A DNA stretch of 64,000 nt from Geodermatophilaceae bacterium URHA0031. Lineage in GTDB: Bacteria > Actinomycetota > Actinomycetes > Mycobacteriales > Geodermatophilaceae. Position numbers and translations under genes: made by a program. The notes below the pieces were generated by a model. That model was not told the origin of the DNA. It saw nothing but the letters and a program-made list of their open reading frames with translations, and ran no database searches. This document shows, piece by piece, positions 19,828 through 27,790 of this stretch (within the stretch, counting starts at the first letter, position 1; each line of letters begins with the position of its first letter). The stretch spans positions 248,001 to 312,000 of the forward strand of contig JHVP01000005.1 in the NCBI GenBank assembly GCA_000620205.1. The letters are read 5' to 3'.

Positions 19828-20325
19828 TCACCTGATGCAGGGGGCGCTCTCGTTCGCCAGTGCCTCGACGATCCAGTCCCGGACCGCCGGGAGGACCGCC
19901 AGCTGGGGCTGGTCGCGCTGGGCCACCCAGGCGGCCTCGCTGGTGCGCCGCAGGTCGCCGTGCGGGACCCCGCCGAGGGAGCGGGCGCGGAAGAGCACGG
20001 CGAACTGCTGCTGGAGCTGGTGCTCGGGTCCGGACACCACGATGCGGGGGTCGCTGAAGATCCCGACGATGCCGGTGAGCAGCACGGGCAGCCCGGCGTC
20101 CGCGGCGGTCTGGCGGACCGCGGACTCGGTGGCCGTCTCCCCGACGTCCATCGGACCACCCGGGAACTCCCAGGCGTCGCTCGCGCAGCGGTGCACCAGG
20201 AGGAGCCGGCCGCCCAGCCCACGCACGGCCACGAACACCGACGGGCCGATCGCCGTCGCGCACCGCGCCGGGGCTTCGTGGAGGTAGACCTGGGGACCCG
20301 CACAGGCCGGGCTGGTCGTCGTCAT
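19828..20325 (-). CDS. Nudix-fold protein with degenerate Nudix box
   Basis: 165 aa from ATG 20325, with a GGTGGGG-like ribosome site just upstream; a GTG lies 12 bp earlier. The fold pattern WEFPGGPMDVGETATESAVRQTAADAG follows GX5EX7R, but the REUXEE core reads RQTAAD, so metal-binding glutamates are replaced by Gln, Ala and Asp. Nudix enzymes hydrolyse nucleoside-diphosphate derivatives using those glutamates. This copy may be inactive, a regulator, or have relocated ligands. A motif dyad sits 83 bp upstream. Confidence 0.8.
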   Translation of the reverse strand: MTTTSPACAGPQVYLHEAPARCATAIGPSVFVAVRGLGGRLLLVHRCASDAWEFPGGPMDVGETATESAVRQTAADAGLPVLLTGIVGIFSDPRIVVSGPEHQLQQQFAVLFRARSLGGVPHGDLRRTSEAAWVAQRDQPQLAVLPAVRDWIVEALANESAPCIR

Positions 20326-20408
20326 GCTGATCCCCACCTCGACTGCTCCGAGGGAGTGGTGCTCCGGGACGTCACGACCAGTGTCCCGGCCCGGGGTCCC
20401 GATCCACC

Positions 20409-20425
20409 TCCTCCTCGGAGGATGA
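20409..20425. promoter_or_regulatory. Regulon dyad, TCCTCC-TCGGA-GGATGA
   Basis: On the Nudix gene strand reads TCATCC-TCCGA-GGAGGA; ends 83 bp before its ATG. Confidence 0.5.
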
Positions 20426-20451
20426 GCAGGAGGACGGCGGGGTCCGCGTCC

Positions 20452-22212
20452 TCAGCCGGGCCCGGAGGAGACGTCGCGGCCCGGCGGCGACGCGGCCTCC
20501 GGGAGCTCCGCCGCGGCAGGCGCGGTCCACTCCTGCCCGTCCTGGGCGCGGAACGCATCGACCGCAGCCCCCACGGTGGGGAAGAACTGGCCGGGCGGGA
20601 TCTCGCTGGTCAGCCCGTACCCCTCGATCTTGCGGCGCACCGGGTCCTTGAGCTCGGCGAAGACCAGCAGCTGGCCCCGCTCGTCGAGCAGCCGGTCGAG
20701 CTCGAAGAGGACGTCGGCGGCGGTGGTGTCCACGTCGGTGATCGGCTCAGCGGCGATCACCAGCCACCGGGGCGCCGGCTCGGCACGGGACAGGTGGACG
20801 ACCTCGTCCCGGAAGGTCTTCGCGTTGGCGAAGAACAGCGGCGCGTCGAACCGGTAGATCACGAGGCCGGGCAGTCGCCGGGCCGCCGGGTAGGAGCGGA
20901 CGTCGTGGTACCCGGGCATCCCGTCGACCCGGCCCAGGACGGTCTGGTACGGCCGCCAGGCGCGGCGGAAGACGTTGAGGATGGACAGTCCCACGGCGAT
21001 GCCGATGCCGGGCAGCACGCCGAGCAGCGCGACGCCGGCGAAGGCGACGATCGACAGGGTGAACTCCACCTTGCGCTGGTGCCAGAGCCGCACGGTGCCC
21101 GGTACGTCGGCCAGCGACAGGGACGCGGTGATCACGACCGCGGCGAGCGCGGCCTGCGGCAGGTCCCGGAACAGCCCCGGGACCAGCACGATCATCGCCA
21201 CGATGAGCAGCGCCCCGATCACGCCGGTCAGCTGTGTGCGGGCGCCGGCCCGCTCGGCGACGGCGGTGCGTGAGGCGCTCGTGCTGACCGGGAAGCCCTG
21301 GAAGAGGCCGGCGGCCAGGTTGGCCGCACCCAGACCCAGCATCTCCTGGTCACCGCGCACCTCCTGGCCGGTGCGCTCGGCGAAGGCGGTCGCGGTGGAG
21401 ATGGTGTCGGCGAGGGACACCACGGCGATGGCCAGCGCTCCAGCGGCCAGGGGCCCGAGGTCGGACCACTCGACGGTGGGGAGGGTCAGCGGCGGGAAGC
21501 CCTTCGGCAGCTCTCCCACCAGCTTCACCCCGTGCTCGGCGAGCCCGAAGACGCTGGTGGCCGCGATCGCCAGCACCACCATCAGCAGCACGGCGGGGAC
21601 CTTGGGGAGCCACCGCTGCAGCACGAGGACGAGGACGATGCCGCTCAGGCCGACCGCCGCCGCGGCAGGGACGACGTCGCCGTCCGCCACTCCCCGCACG
21701 AAGGCGGCGAGCTCCCCCACCACGCCGTCCGCGTCGACCGAGAACCCGAAGAGCTTGGGCAACTGGCTGACCAGGATCGTCACGGCCAGGCCGTTCATGT
21801 AGCCGATCATGGTCGGTTTGGAGAGCAGCTCGGCGATGAAGCCCAACCGGCCCAGGCCGGCCACGGTCATGATCACCGCGACCATGATGGCCAGCAGCGA
21901 GGCCAGCGCCACCGCGCGCTCCGGGTCGCCGTCGGCGGCGATCAGGGGCGCGATCGTCGCCGCGATCATCGGCCCGAGCGAGGAGTCCGGCCCGAGCACC
22001 AGGATCCGGGACGGACCGAAGACCGCGTAGCCCAGCAGGCACATGATCGACGTGTAGAGCCCGGTGATGGGCGGCAGCCCGGCGAGCTCGGCGTAGGCCA
22101 TGCCCTGCGGCACCAGCAGCGTGGTCAGGACCACCCCGGCGACGACGTCCTTGACGAGCCAGGACCGGCGGTAGCCCGCGGCGACCTGGAAGCCCGGCGG
22201 TAGGAGTGCCAT
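20452..22212 (-). CDS. SulP-family anion permease with C-terminal STAS domain
   Basis: 586 aa. The N-terminal two thirds form 10-14 helices with the family signature around GLYTSIMCLLGYAVFG and the opening LLVPQGMAYAELAGLPP. A cytoplasmic STAS domain (about 435-560) follows. The family transports sulfate, bicarbonate or other anions with H+ or Na+; substrate not assignable from sequence. Single-gene unit with a regulon dyad 115 bp upstream and a hairpin close to the start. Confidence 0.93.
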   Translation of the reverse strand: MALLPPGFQVAAGYRRSWLVKDVVAGVVLTTLLVPQGMAYAELAGLPPITGLYTSIMCLLGYAVFGPSRILVLGPDSSLGPMIAATIAPLIAADGDPERAVALASLLAIMVAVIMTVAGLGRLGFIAELLSKPTMIGYMNGLAVTILVSQLPKLFGFSVDADGVVGELAAFVRGVADGDVVPAAAAVGLSGIVLVLVLQRWLPKVPAVLLMVVLAIAATSVFGLAEHGVKLVGELPKGFPPLTLPTVEWSDLGPLAAGALAIAVVSLADTISTATAFAERTGQEVRGDQEMLGLGAANLAAGLFQGFPVSTSASRTAVAERAGARTQLTGVIGALLIVAMIVLVPGLFRDLPQAALAAVVITASLSLADVPGTVRLWHQRKVEFTLSIVAFAGVALLGVLPGIGIAVGLSILNVFRRAWRPYQTVLGRVDGMPGYHDVRSYPAARRLPGLVIYRFDAPLFFANAKTFRDEVVHLSRAEPAPRWLVIAAEPITDVDTTAADVLFELDRLLDERGQLLVFAELKDPVRRKIEGYGLTSEIPPGQFFPTVGAAVDAFRAQDGQEWTAPAAAELPEAASPPGRDVSSGPG

Positions 22213-22235
22213 GCGGACACCTCACAGGGGGTCGC

Positions 22236-22271
22236 TCCCCGCCGGCACCGGTCGGGTGTGCCCGGCGGGGA
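22236..22271 (-). terminator. Hairpin upstream of SulP gene
   Basis: A 10-bp perfect stem (TCCCCGCCGG / CCGGCGGGGA) with a 16-nt loop lies between the GNAT stop and the SulP start on the same strand. It may terminate GNAT transcription or attenuate SulP, since it falls in the SulP leader downstream of the dyad at 22328. Confidence 0.4.
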
Positions 22272-22327
22272 CCAGCCGGGTGGCTGACCTGGGGTCCTCA
22301 GCGTGGCAGGAAGACCCGGGCGCGGCG

Positions 22328-22344
22328 TCGTCCAGGATGGATGA
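22328..22344. promoter_or_regulatory. Regulon dyad, TCGTCC-AGGAT-GGATGA
   Basis: Reads TCATCC-ATCCT-GGACGA on the SulP strand, 115 bp before its ATG; matches TCRYCC-N5-GGRYGA. Confidence 0.5.
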
Positions 22345-22380
22345 TCCTCGGGCTCCGGGCGGCAGAGACGAGGCACCAGG

Positions 22381-22992
22381 TCACGCCGGGTCCCGCCACA
22401 TCGGGAACACGGTCGGGCCGCCCGCGGGCAGCGGCAGAGGGTCTCGGTCGATGAACCCGTGCCGTGCGTAGAGGGCCCGATTGCGCTGGCAGGAGGCCTC
22501 CAGGTAGGCGGGCTGTCCCGTGCGATCGCACTCATCGAGCACCGGCCGCAGCAGGGCACCTCCGATGCCGTGCCCCTGCCGCCCGGGCTGGACGCCCGCG
22601 TACAGCAGGTACCAGTGATCGGGCAGCTGCCGGTGGTGCGCCTCCATGTCCGACCGCGCCTGCTGCGCCAGCCGCATCCGCCCGCCGAAGACACGGACCC
22701 AGCCGGCCGCGTCACGCACGTTCTCCCAGGTCGTGGACGTCCACCGAGCCGGCGGGAACCACACCGCAGCTCCGGCACCGTCTGCGGCGACCCAGGTCCC
22801 GCCGCGCTGCTCGCTCCGTGCGGTCTCCAGGTCGAACATCCCCTGCAGCCGGGCCTGCCGGCGGGACATCGCCGGCGGGAACAGGAACGTGAAGACGGGA
22901 TCGTCGGCGAAAGCCGCTGCCAGGACGCGCGCGACCTGCGCGCGGTCAGCGGCGGTGGCCCGACGGACTCCGCACCCGCTGTCCTCGACCAT
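22381..22992 (-). CDS. GNAT-family N-acetyltransferase
   Basis: 203 aa from ATG 22992; another ATG at 23049 gives a basic N-terminal extension and cannot be excluded, as neither has a clear ribosome site. The acetyl-CoA motif A is visible as LYAGVQPGRQGHGIGGALLRP (the Q/RxxGxG/A loop), followed by the beta-5/alpha-4 region LEASCQRNRALYARHGF. These enzymes acetylate amines of small molecules or proteins; the substrate is unknown. Divergent from the BrkB gene. No regulon dyad seen upstream. Confidence 0.85.
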   Translation of the reverse strand: MVEDSGCGVRRATAADRAQVARVLAAAFADDPVFTFLFPPAMSRRQARLQGMFDLETARSEQRGGTWVAADGAGAAVWFPPARWTSTTWENVRDAAGWVRVFGGRMRLAQQARSDMEAHHRQLPDHWYLLYAGVQPGRQGHGIGGALLRPVLDECDRTGQPAYLEASCQRNRALYARHGFIDRDPLPLPAGGPTVFPMWRDPA

Positions 22993-23189
22993 GCGTCGCA
23001 GGGTCGTCCCGACCCGCCGGCGACGGAAGATGCGGCCGGCTGCTCGCATCCGACCCGGCGCGGCCGTCGCCGAACGCGACGTCAGGACGACGCCTGCGAC
23101 GCCTGGCTGGTCACCGACCCTCTGCCGGTGGTGAGCCTGCCGGGCGCCCCGGGTGTTGCGGCTCCGCCCGGCCGCGTATGGGATGAGCC

Positions 23190-24188
23190 ATGGCGTGGGC
23201 TCGGGACGGCGGGCGCGCGACGCGGACAGCGAAGGCGCGACGACGTCCGCCGGCGAGTGACGCCGACTCGCCGCAGAGGATCTCCGCGGCCGGCTGGCGG
23301 CACGTCGCCCGCCGGGTCCTGGTGCACGTGGCCAGCGATCGGCTGATGGTGCAGAGCGCGGCGGTGGCCTTCTTCGCCCTCCTGTCGATCGCCCCGGTGC
23401 TGGTGACGGCGATCTCGGTCTACGGCGCGGTCAACACCCCCGAGCAGGCACTGCAGCAGCTGTCCCGGGTGACCGGGATGCTGCCCACCGAGCTCCGGCC
23501 GATGGTGGCCGAGCAGCTCACCACGATCACCACCGCCTCCGGCCAGGTGCACACCTGGAGCGGTCTCACCGGGCTGGTCGTCGCACTCTGGACGGCGACG
23601 ACCGCCATGACCTACCTGGTCGACGGGCTGACCCTCGCCTACCACGAGACCGAGACCCGGGGCTTCCTCCACCGCAGCGGTCTCGCCCTGCTGTTCGTCC
23701 TCGGTGGCGCCGTGGTCCTGGGCGCCCTGGTCACCGGGACCGGCGCGCTGTCGGGTGTGCTGGCCGGGGCCCCCGGCCCGGTCCGTGCGGTCGCCCCGGT
23801 CCTCGGCTGGGTCTTCCTCGCCGGACTGATGACCACGATGCTCGCCTTGCTCTACCGGTGGGGTCCCGACCGCACGCAGGCCCGCTGGCGGTGGGTCACC
23901 GGCGGCTCGGTCGTCGCGACGCTGCTGTGGCTGGCCACGACGATCGGCTTCTTCACCTACGTCGAGCGCCTGGGCAGCTACCAGGCGACGTACGGGGGCC
24001 TCGCCGGGGTCGCGATCAGCATGATCTGGCTGTGGGCCAGCGTCTTCCTGGTCATCGTGGGCGCGGCGGTCAACGCCGAGGCCGAGCGCGAGACGATCCG
24101 TGACTCGACGGTCGGTCCCGAGCAGCCGCTGGGCGAGCGCGGCGCGGTCGTCGCGGACAGCGCGCCGCCGTACCCGGGGGAAGGCTGA
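23190..24188 (+). CDS. YihY/BrkB-family integral membrane protein
   Basis: 332 aa, six predicted membrane helices. Family features are the first helix segment AVAFFALLSIAPVLV, the mid-protein TGLVVALWTATTAMTYLVDGL, and the AGVAISMIWLWAS helix. The family was once annotated as ribonuclease BN in error; members are probably transporters or envelope proteins of unknown substrate. ATG 23190 is the only start near the homology; a short N-terminal basic region precedes. A second BrkB paralogue lies at 54779-55693. Confidence 0.9.
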   Translation: MAWARDGGRATRTAKARRRPPASDADSPQRISAAGWRHVARRVLVHVASDRLMVQSAAVAFFALLSIAPVLVTAISVYGAVNTPEQALQQLSRVTGMLPTELRPMVAEQLTTITTASGQVHTWSGLTGLVVALWTATTAMTYLVDGLTLAYHETETRGFLHRSGLALLFVLGGAVVLGALVTGTGALSGVLAGAPGPVRAVAPVLGWVFLAGLMTTMLALLYRWGPDRTQARWRWVTGGSVVATLLWLATTIGFFTYVERLGSYQATYGGLAGVAISMIWLWASVFLVIVGAAVNAEAERETIRDSTVGPEQPLGERGAVVADSAPPYPGEG

Positions 24189-24212
24189 CCTCGGGTCGGG
24201 CACCTGCCCCGA

Positions 24213-25208
24213 TCACCGGCACGGGGGTGCCCCCCAGTCGATGAACCGGGCACGCAGCCCGGGCTGGCTGAACACCAGGCTGGGCTCGGTCCCGTCCGGG
24301 TGGATCCGCCAGAGCCCGGACTCCCCCGTGGTGTTGTCCTGCAGCCGGTAGACGATCCAGCGCCCGTCCGGGGAGTAGGACCCTGCGAAGGCGCTCAACT
24401 GGCCACCGGAGTAGTGGGTCAGGTACCGCAGGTCGCTGCCGTCGACCGCGATGGTCGCGAGGTTCGCCTCCAGGGGGGAGTCACCGATCTGGTTGGCGTC
24501 GGTGGTGAGCACGATGTGCGAGCTGTCGGGAGACCAGCCGGTCTTGACCGCCACGTCCTCGGCCGGGGGGAGCAGGTCGTGCGGCCGCGAACCGTCGATC
24601 CTGCTGACGGTCAGCGCCTGCTGGAACTCGACGCGGTCCTCCACCCGGATGTAGGAGAGCAGACGGCCGTCCGGGGAGGGGTTGGGCTCGTCGTAGCCGT
24701 CGGGCCCGGGTGCGGTGATGCGCTGCGGTTCACCGCTCCCGTCGACGGCGCGCGAGTACAGCGCGGACTCGGTCGGGCAGTCGGTGAGGTAGACGACCCG
24801 TCGCCCGTCGGCGGTGAAGGCCGGGTTGGCGTCGACGCAGTCCGGCCGGGTGAGCGGCAGGACGCGCAGGTCCCCGCCGTCGGGGTCGACGAGGGCGACC
24901 TGCGCGCCGGCGTCGTCGGGCAGGGCCCACTCGAACACGATGCTGCGCCCGTCGGGGGCCCAGTCGGGGTTGACGGCATCCCCGTCGACGTGGGTGATCT
25001 GCTGCGCGTGCGAGCCGTCGGGCTCCACGGTCCACAGCTGCGTCCCGTCCTCGGTCTCCCCGCCGAAGACGATGAGCCCGTGCCCAGCACCCGCGGGCGG
25101 GTCGGCCGCGGCAGGTGACGGTGCGAGCAGCAGGCCGCCGGTCACCGCGGCCACCAGGGCCAGGACGGGACGACGGGACGGCACGAGGGACTGCGCGGAC
25201 ATCCGCAT
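24213..25208 (-). CDS. Secreted TolB-like PD40 beta-propeller protein
   Basis: 331 aa from ATG 25208 (GGAGG 5 nt upstream). A signal peptide of about 35 residues with a basic start, a hydrophobic core and an ALA-type cleavage region (PSPAAA/DPP) precedes repeated PD40/WD40-like blades: NPDWAPDGRSIVFEW, NPAFTADGRRVVYLTD, NPSPDGRLLSYIR, GWSPDSSHIVLT and YSPDGRWIVYRL. Such propellers bind ligands outside the membrane; TolB proper needs Pal partners that are absent here. Its 3' end faces the BrkB gene with only 24 bp between. No regulon dyad upstream. Confidence 0.85.
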   Translation of the reverse strand: MRMSAQSLVPSRRPVLALVAAVTGGLLLAPSPAAADPPAGAGHGLIVFGGETEDGTQLWTVEPDGSHAQQITHVDGDAVNPDWAPDGRSIVFEWALPDDAGAQVALVDPDGGDLRVLPLTRPDCVDANPAFTADGRRVVYLTDCPTESALYSRAVDGSGEPQRITAPGPDGYDEPNPSPDGRLLSYIRVEDRVEFQQALTVSRIDGSRPHDLLPPAEDVAVKTGWSPDSSHIVLTTDANQIGDSPLEANLATIAVDGSDLRYLTHYSGGQLSAFAGSYSPDGRWIVYRLQDNTTGESGLWRIHPDGTEPSLVFSQPGLRARFIDWGAPPCR

Positions 25209-25376
25209 CACGACCTCCGGTGACGCTCGCCCGACCCGCCTCTCGGGCCGCAGGCACCCAGCCGGTCCCCGCCGGGCGCCTGTCCTCGTCGACACCGGAC
25301 CGCACTGGGCGGTTGATGGTCCGCCGGGACGGGGCAGCTGTGAAGCCCCTCTGCGCTGGCCCCGGGGATCCTGGAC

Positions 25377-26411
25377 CTAGAGACCGAGCCGGGCGGACGC
25401 CGGAGCCGCCCAGCGGCTGCTGGCGTCGTACCCCCGCAGGGTGGTCACCGACGCCCACCGGCCGGTCCGGGCCAGCTCGCGCTCGCTGACCCCGGCCTTG
25501 TAGCCCTCGGTCGCGAACGACCGGCGCAGGCTGTGCGGGCTCAACCCGTCGAGCGGGACGCCGGCGTTCTCGGCGGCCCGGCGGAGCACCAGCCGGACCG
25601 ACGACCTGGCCATCCGCGTCCGGCCGATCCGGGGCTGCGCTCCCCGGCCCACGCTGCGGAACAGCGGTCCGGGCGCCCCCGCGAGACCCGCCGCGTCCAC
25701 CCACGCCTGCAGCGCACGCACCGGGCAGGTCTGCGCCCGCGTGCCCGGCGCCAGTGCCAGCACCTCACCGGCGCCCTCCTGGTCGGTCTTGGACCAGCGG
25801 ACGGTGACGTCGAGGCCGCCGTGCCCGGCCGGCGCCAGATCGGCCACGTCGAGCCCGCAGGCGTCCGAGGCCCGCAGCCCGAGCGCGAAGGAGGTGAGGA
25901 TCAGCGCCCGGTCGCGCATCCCGGCCACCCCGGCCGGGAGGTCCTCAACGAGCGCCCGGATCGTCGCGGTGTCGACCGCCCGGGCCTTCTTCGGACGGCG
26001 GCCGTCGCGGGCCGCCGTGCGGCGGATGCCCCGGAGGACCTCCCGGGTGCCGGGGTGCTCGGTCGGGCTGGGGTGCCCGGCCTCCCGGTGCGCGTGCCCG
26101 ATGCCGGACAGCCGCCGGGCGACCGTGCGGGGGCTGGCCCCGGCGTCGCTCAGCGCGGCGAGGTAGGCCGCCACCGCGGCGTCGGCGGCGGGCAGCGGGC
26201 TGAACCCGCGCTCCCCGGCCCAGGCCGACCAGGCGCGGAAGTCCGCGTCGTAGGCCTTGCGCGTCGACTCCGCCCTGGCGGCGGTGAGGTAGCGCCCCAC
26301 CGACTCGACGTCGCCGGGCAGCACCAGGCCGCCGTCGCCGTTCGCATTCGGACGAACCACCTCTACGGCCCCTGTTGCGGGGGGACCGGACGCCGGGAGT
26401 GAGGACTCCAT
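25377..26411 (-). CDS. Tyrosine-type site-specific recombinase (XerC-like integrase)
   Basis: 344 aa. N-terminal SAM-like core-binding domain (about 35-120: YLTAARAESTRKAYDADFRA), then the catalytic domain. Catalytic residues are visible: Arg in ALGLRASDAC, Lys in WSKTDQ, HxxR as SPHSLRRSFAT, GRW in place of the usual GH, and the nucleophilic Tyr in LRGYDASS. Performs DNA strand exchange through a 3'-phosphotyrosine. No SD; a CATAAT -10-like box 8 nt upstream suggests a leaderless transcript. The start codon lies within the left arm of a dif-like dyad. Divergent from a coiled-coil gene; no tRNA or phage genes nearby. Confidence 0.92.
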   Translation of the reverse strand: MESSLPASGPPATGAVEVVRPNANGDGGLVLPGDVESVGRYLTAARAESTRKAYDADFRAWSAWAGERGFSPLPAADAAVAAYLAALSDAGASPRTVARRLSGIGHAHREAGHPSPTEHPGTREVLRGIRRTAARDGRRPKKARAVDTATIRALVEDLPAGVAGMRDRALILTSFALGLRASDACGLDVADLAPAGHGGLDVTVRWSKTDQEGAGEVLALAPGTRAQTCPVRALQAWVDAAGLAGAPGPLFRSVGRGAQPRIGRTRMARSSVRLVLRRAAENAGVPLDGLSPHSLRRSFATEGYKAGVSERELARTGRWASVTTLRGYDASSRWAAPASARLGL

Positions 26412-26431
26412 AACAGTTGATTATGGAGCGT
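26403..26431. other. dif-like recombination core overlapping the integrase start
   Basis: Arms GGACTCCATAA and TTATGGAGCGT flank the 7-bp spacer CAGTTGA; the inner 8 bp (CTCCATAA/TTATGGAG) are perfectly inverted. The CATAA-spacer-TTATG layout resembles XerCD dif sites, where two 11-bp arms flank 6-8 bp. The integrase ATG is read from the left arm. Could be a recombination core or an autoregulatory operator; function is inferred. Confidence 0.45.
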
Positions 26432-26470
26432 GTTTGCCTGATTCCGCTCATTCCTGCTGCGGCACGCGGT

Positions 26471-26514
26471 CGTTCGTTCGTAGCGCCAAACGCGCAACAA
26501 CGCACGAACGAGCG
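26471..26514. promoter_or_regulatory. Second inverted repeat in the integrase/coiled-coil divergent region
   Basis: Arms CGTTCGTTCGT (26471-26481) and ACGAACGAGCG (26504-26514) pair at 10 of 11 positions with a 22-nt spacer, just 5' of the coiled-coil gene. Possible binding site of that protein or accessory arm site of the recombinase. Confidence 0.4.
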
Positions 26515-26526
26515 CAGACTGCCCCC

Positions 26527-27720
26527 ATGACCGCTGGCTCGGCGACGTGCGCCTACCCGCGCTGTGACCGGCCGGTGGCCCCGCCCCCGCCGACCGGAGG
26601 GCGGTCCTCGTACTGCGCGCGCCCCGACCACAACCGCACGACCGCCTTCGCCGCCCGCCGGGCGGAGGCCGCCGCCCGCGCTCCGGCCGCACCAGAGCGC
26701 CCCGCTGCTCAGGGGACCCGCACGCCCCCCGCCGAGACCCTCACCGCGGCCGCCGACCGGTTCCGTCACACCCTGATCGCGATCGAGGAGCAGGTGGACC
26801 GCGCCCGGGAGGTGCTGACCCGGGCCGCGGACGCCGAGCTGCTGGAGGTCGAACGGGCGGCGATCCGCACCGACGCCCGGCGTGAGATCGCGGAGGCCGA
26901 GCAGCGGGCGTCCCTGGCAGACCGGATCCGGGCGGTCGCCGAGACCGCGACGCGGGAGGCGCTCGAGGCCGCGGCACGGGCCGACGCCGACGCGGCTGGC
27001 GCCCGGGAGGAGGCAGCGGCCGCGCAGGAGCGGGCCGAGGCCGCGCAGGAGGGAGCCGAGGCCGCGGAGCGGGCAGCGGAGCAGGCGCGGGTCACCGCGG
27101 ACGCGGCGGGAGCGGCCGCGCGCCAGGCCGAGGCGGCACGGCAGGAGGCCGAACGACGTCGGGCCGCGGCGGTGCGGGACGCCGGGTCCGCCCGCAGCGA
27201 CGCAGCCCGGGCGGAGGAGGCGCGGGACCGCGCACTCGCCGACGCCCGCTCGGCCCAGGAGCGGGCGACGGCCGCCGAGGGAGCACGGGACCGGGCCGTG
27301 GAGGCCGAACGCGCGGCCCGCGCGGAGAGCGAGGGCGCCCGGGTCGACGCGGCGCGGGCGGTGGTCCGTGCCGAGCAGGCGGAGGCGGCGGTCCGGCTGG
27401 AGACCACGGCCGCGGCGGGCCGGGTCCAGGCGGCGGACGCGCGGGCCGAGGACGCGGCCGAGCGGGCGCGGGTGCAGGAGGCCCGCGCCGAGCGTGCCGA
27501 GCGCCAGGCCGAGGAGGGCCGGCGCGACCGCCTGCGGGCCGAGGAGGGCCGCGACCGGGCGCTGGCCGAGGCGGCGGCGGCCCGAGCCGAGCTTGCGGCG
27601 GTGCGGGCGGAACTGACGGCGGAACGGGAGGAACTGGCGGCGGCGACCCGCTCGGCGCAGACCGTGGAGCAGGAGCGCCCCGCTCCCCCGGCCGGCGGGC
27701 GCCCGACCGGACCTCGCTGA
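26527..27720 (+). CDS. Zinc-motif and coiled-coil protein divergent from integrase
   Basis: 397 aa. The N-terminus has CAYPRCDRP followed by a GGRSSYC..PDHNR segment (Cys at about 8, 13 and 30, His at about 34), a small zinc-binding-like module. A Pro-rich linker is followed from about residue 70 to 385 by continuous Ala/Arg/Glu heptad-like sequence with many AEEA/RAEAA repeats, a very long predicted coiled coil. No start ribosome site is seen. It recalls KfrA-like or nucleoid-type DNA-binding coiled coils but lacks an obvious KfrA HTH, so I give no function. The context, divergent from a recombinase across dyad-rich DNA, suggests a recombination accessory or regulator. Confidence 0.75.
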   Translation: MTAGSATCAYPRCDRPVAPPPPTGGRSSYCARPDHNRTTAFAARRAEAAARAPAAPERPAAQGTRTPPAETLTAAADRFRHTLIAIEEQVDRAREVLTRAADAELLEVERAAIRTDARREIAEAEQRASLADRIRAVAETATREALEAAARADADAAGAREEAAAAQERAEAAQEGAEAAERAAEQARVTADAAGAAARQAEAARQEAERRRAAAVRDAGSARSDAARAEEARDRALADARSAQERATAAEGARDRAVEAERAARAESEGARVDAARAVVRAEQAEAAVRLETTAAAGRVQAADARAEDAAERARVQEARAERAERQAEEGRRDRLRAEEGRDRALAEAAAARAELAAVRAELTAEREELAAATRSAQTVEQERPAPPAGGRPTGPR

Positions 27721-27790
27721 GCACGGCTCGGTGCGCGGCGACGTCACCGTGCGGGGCGAGGATCCCGCAGGTCCTCGACACCGGTCCGGG

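Noticed and set aside
23110..23135. TCACC...GGTGGTGA near the first BrkB gene as another regulon dyad
   Set aside because: Half-site spacing and sequence do not match the 17-bp layout.
26403..26431. Chromosomal dif site for the replication terminus
   Set aside because: The outer arms do not match remembered actinobacterial dif sequences, and the spacer is 7 bp; the local recombinase explanation is simpler, though not proven.
26900..27640. Internal GC-rich repeats in the coiled-coil gene as a DNA repeat element
   Set aside because: They follow codon periodicity of Ala/Arg/Glu heptads and are not longer exact repeats.
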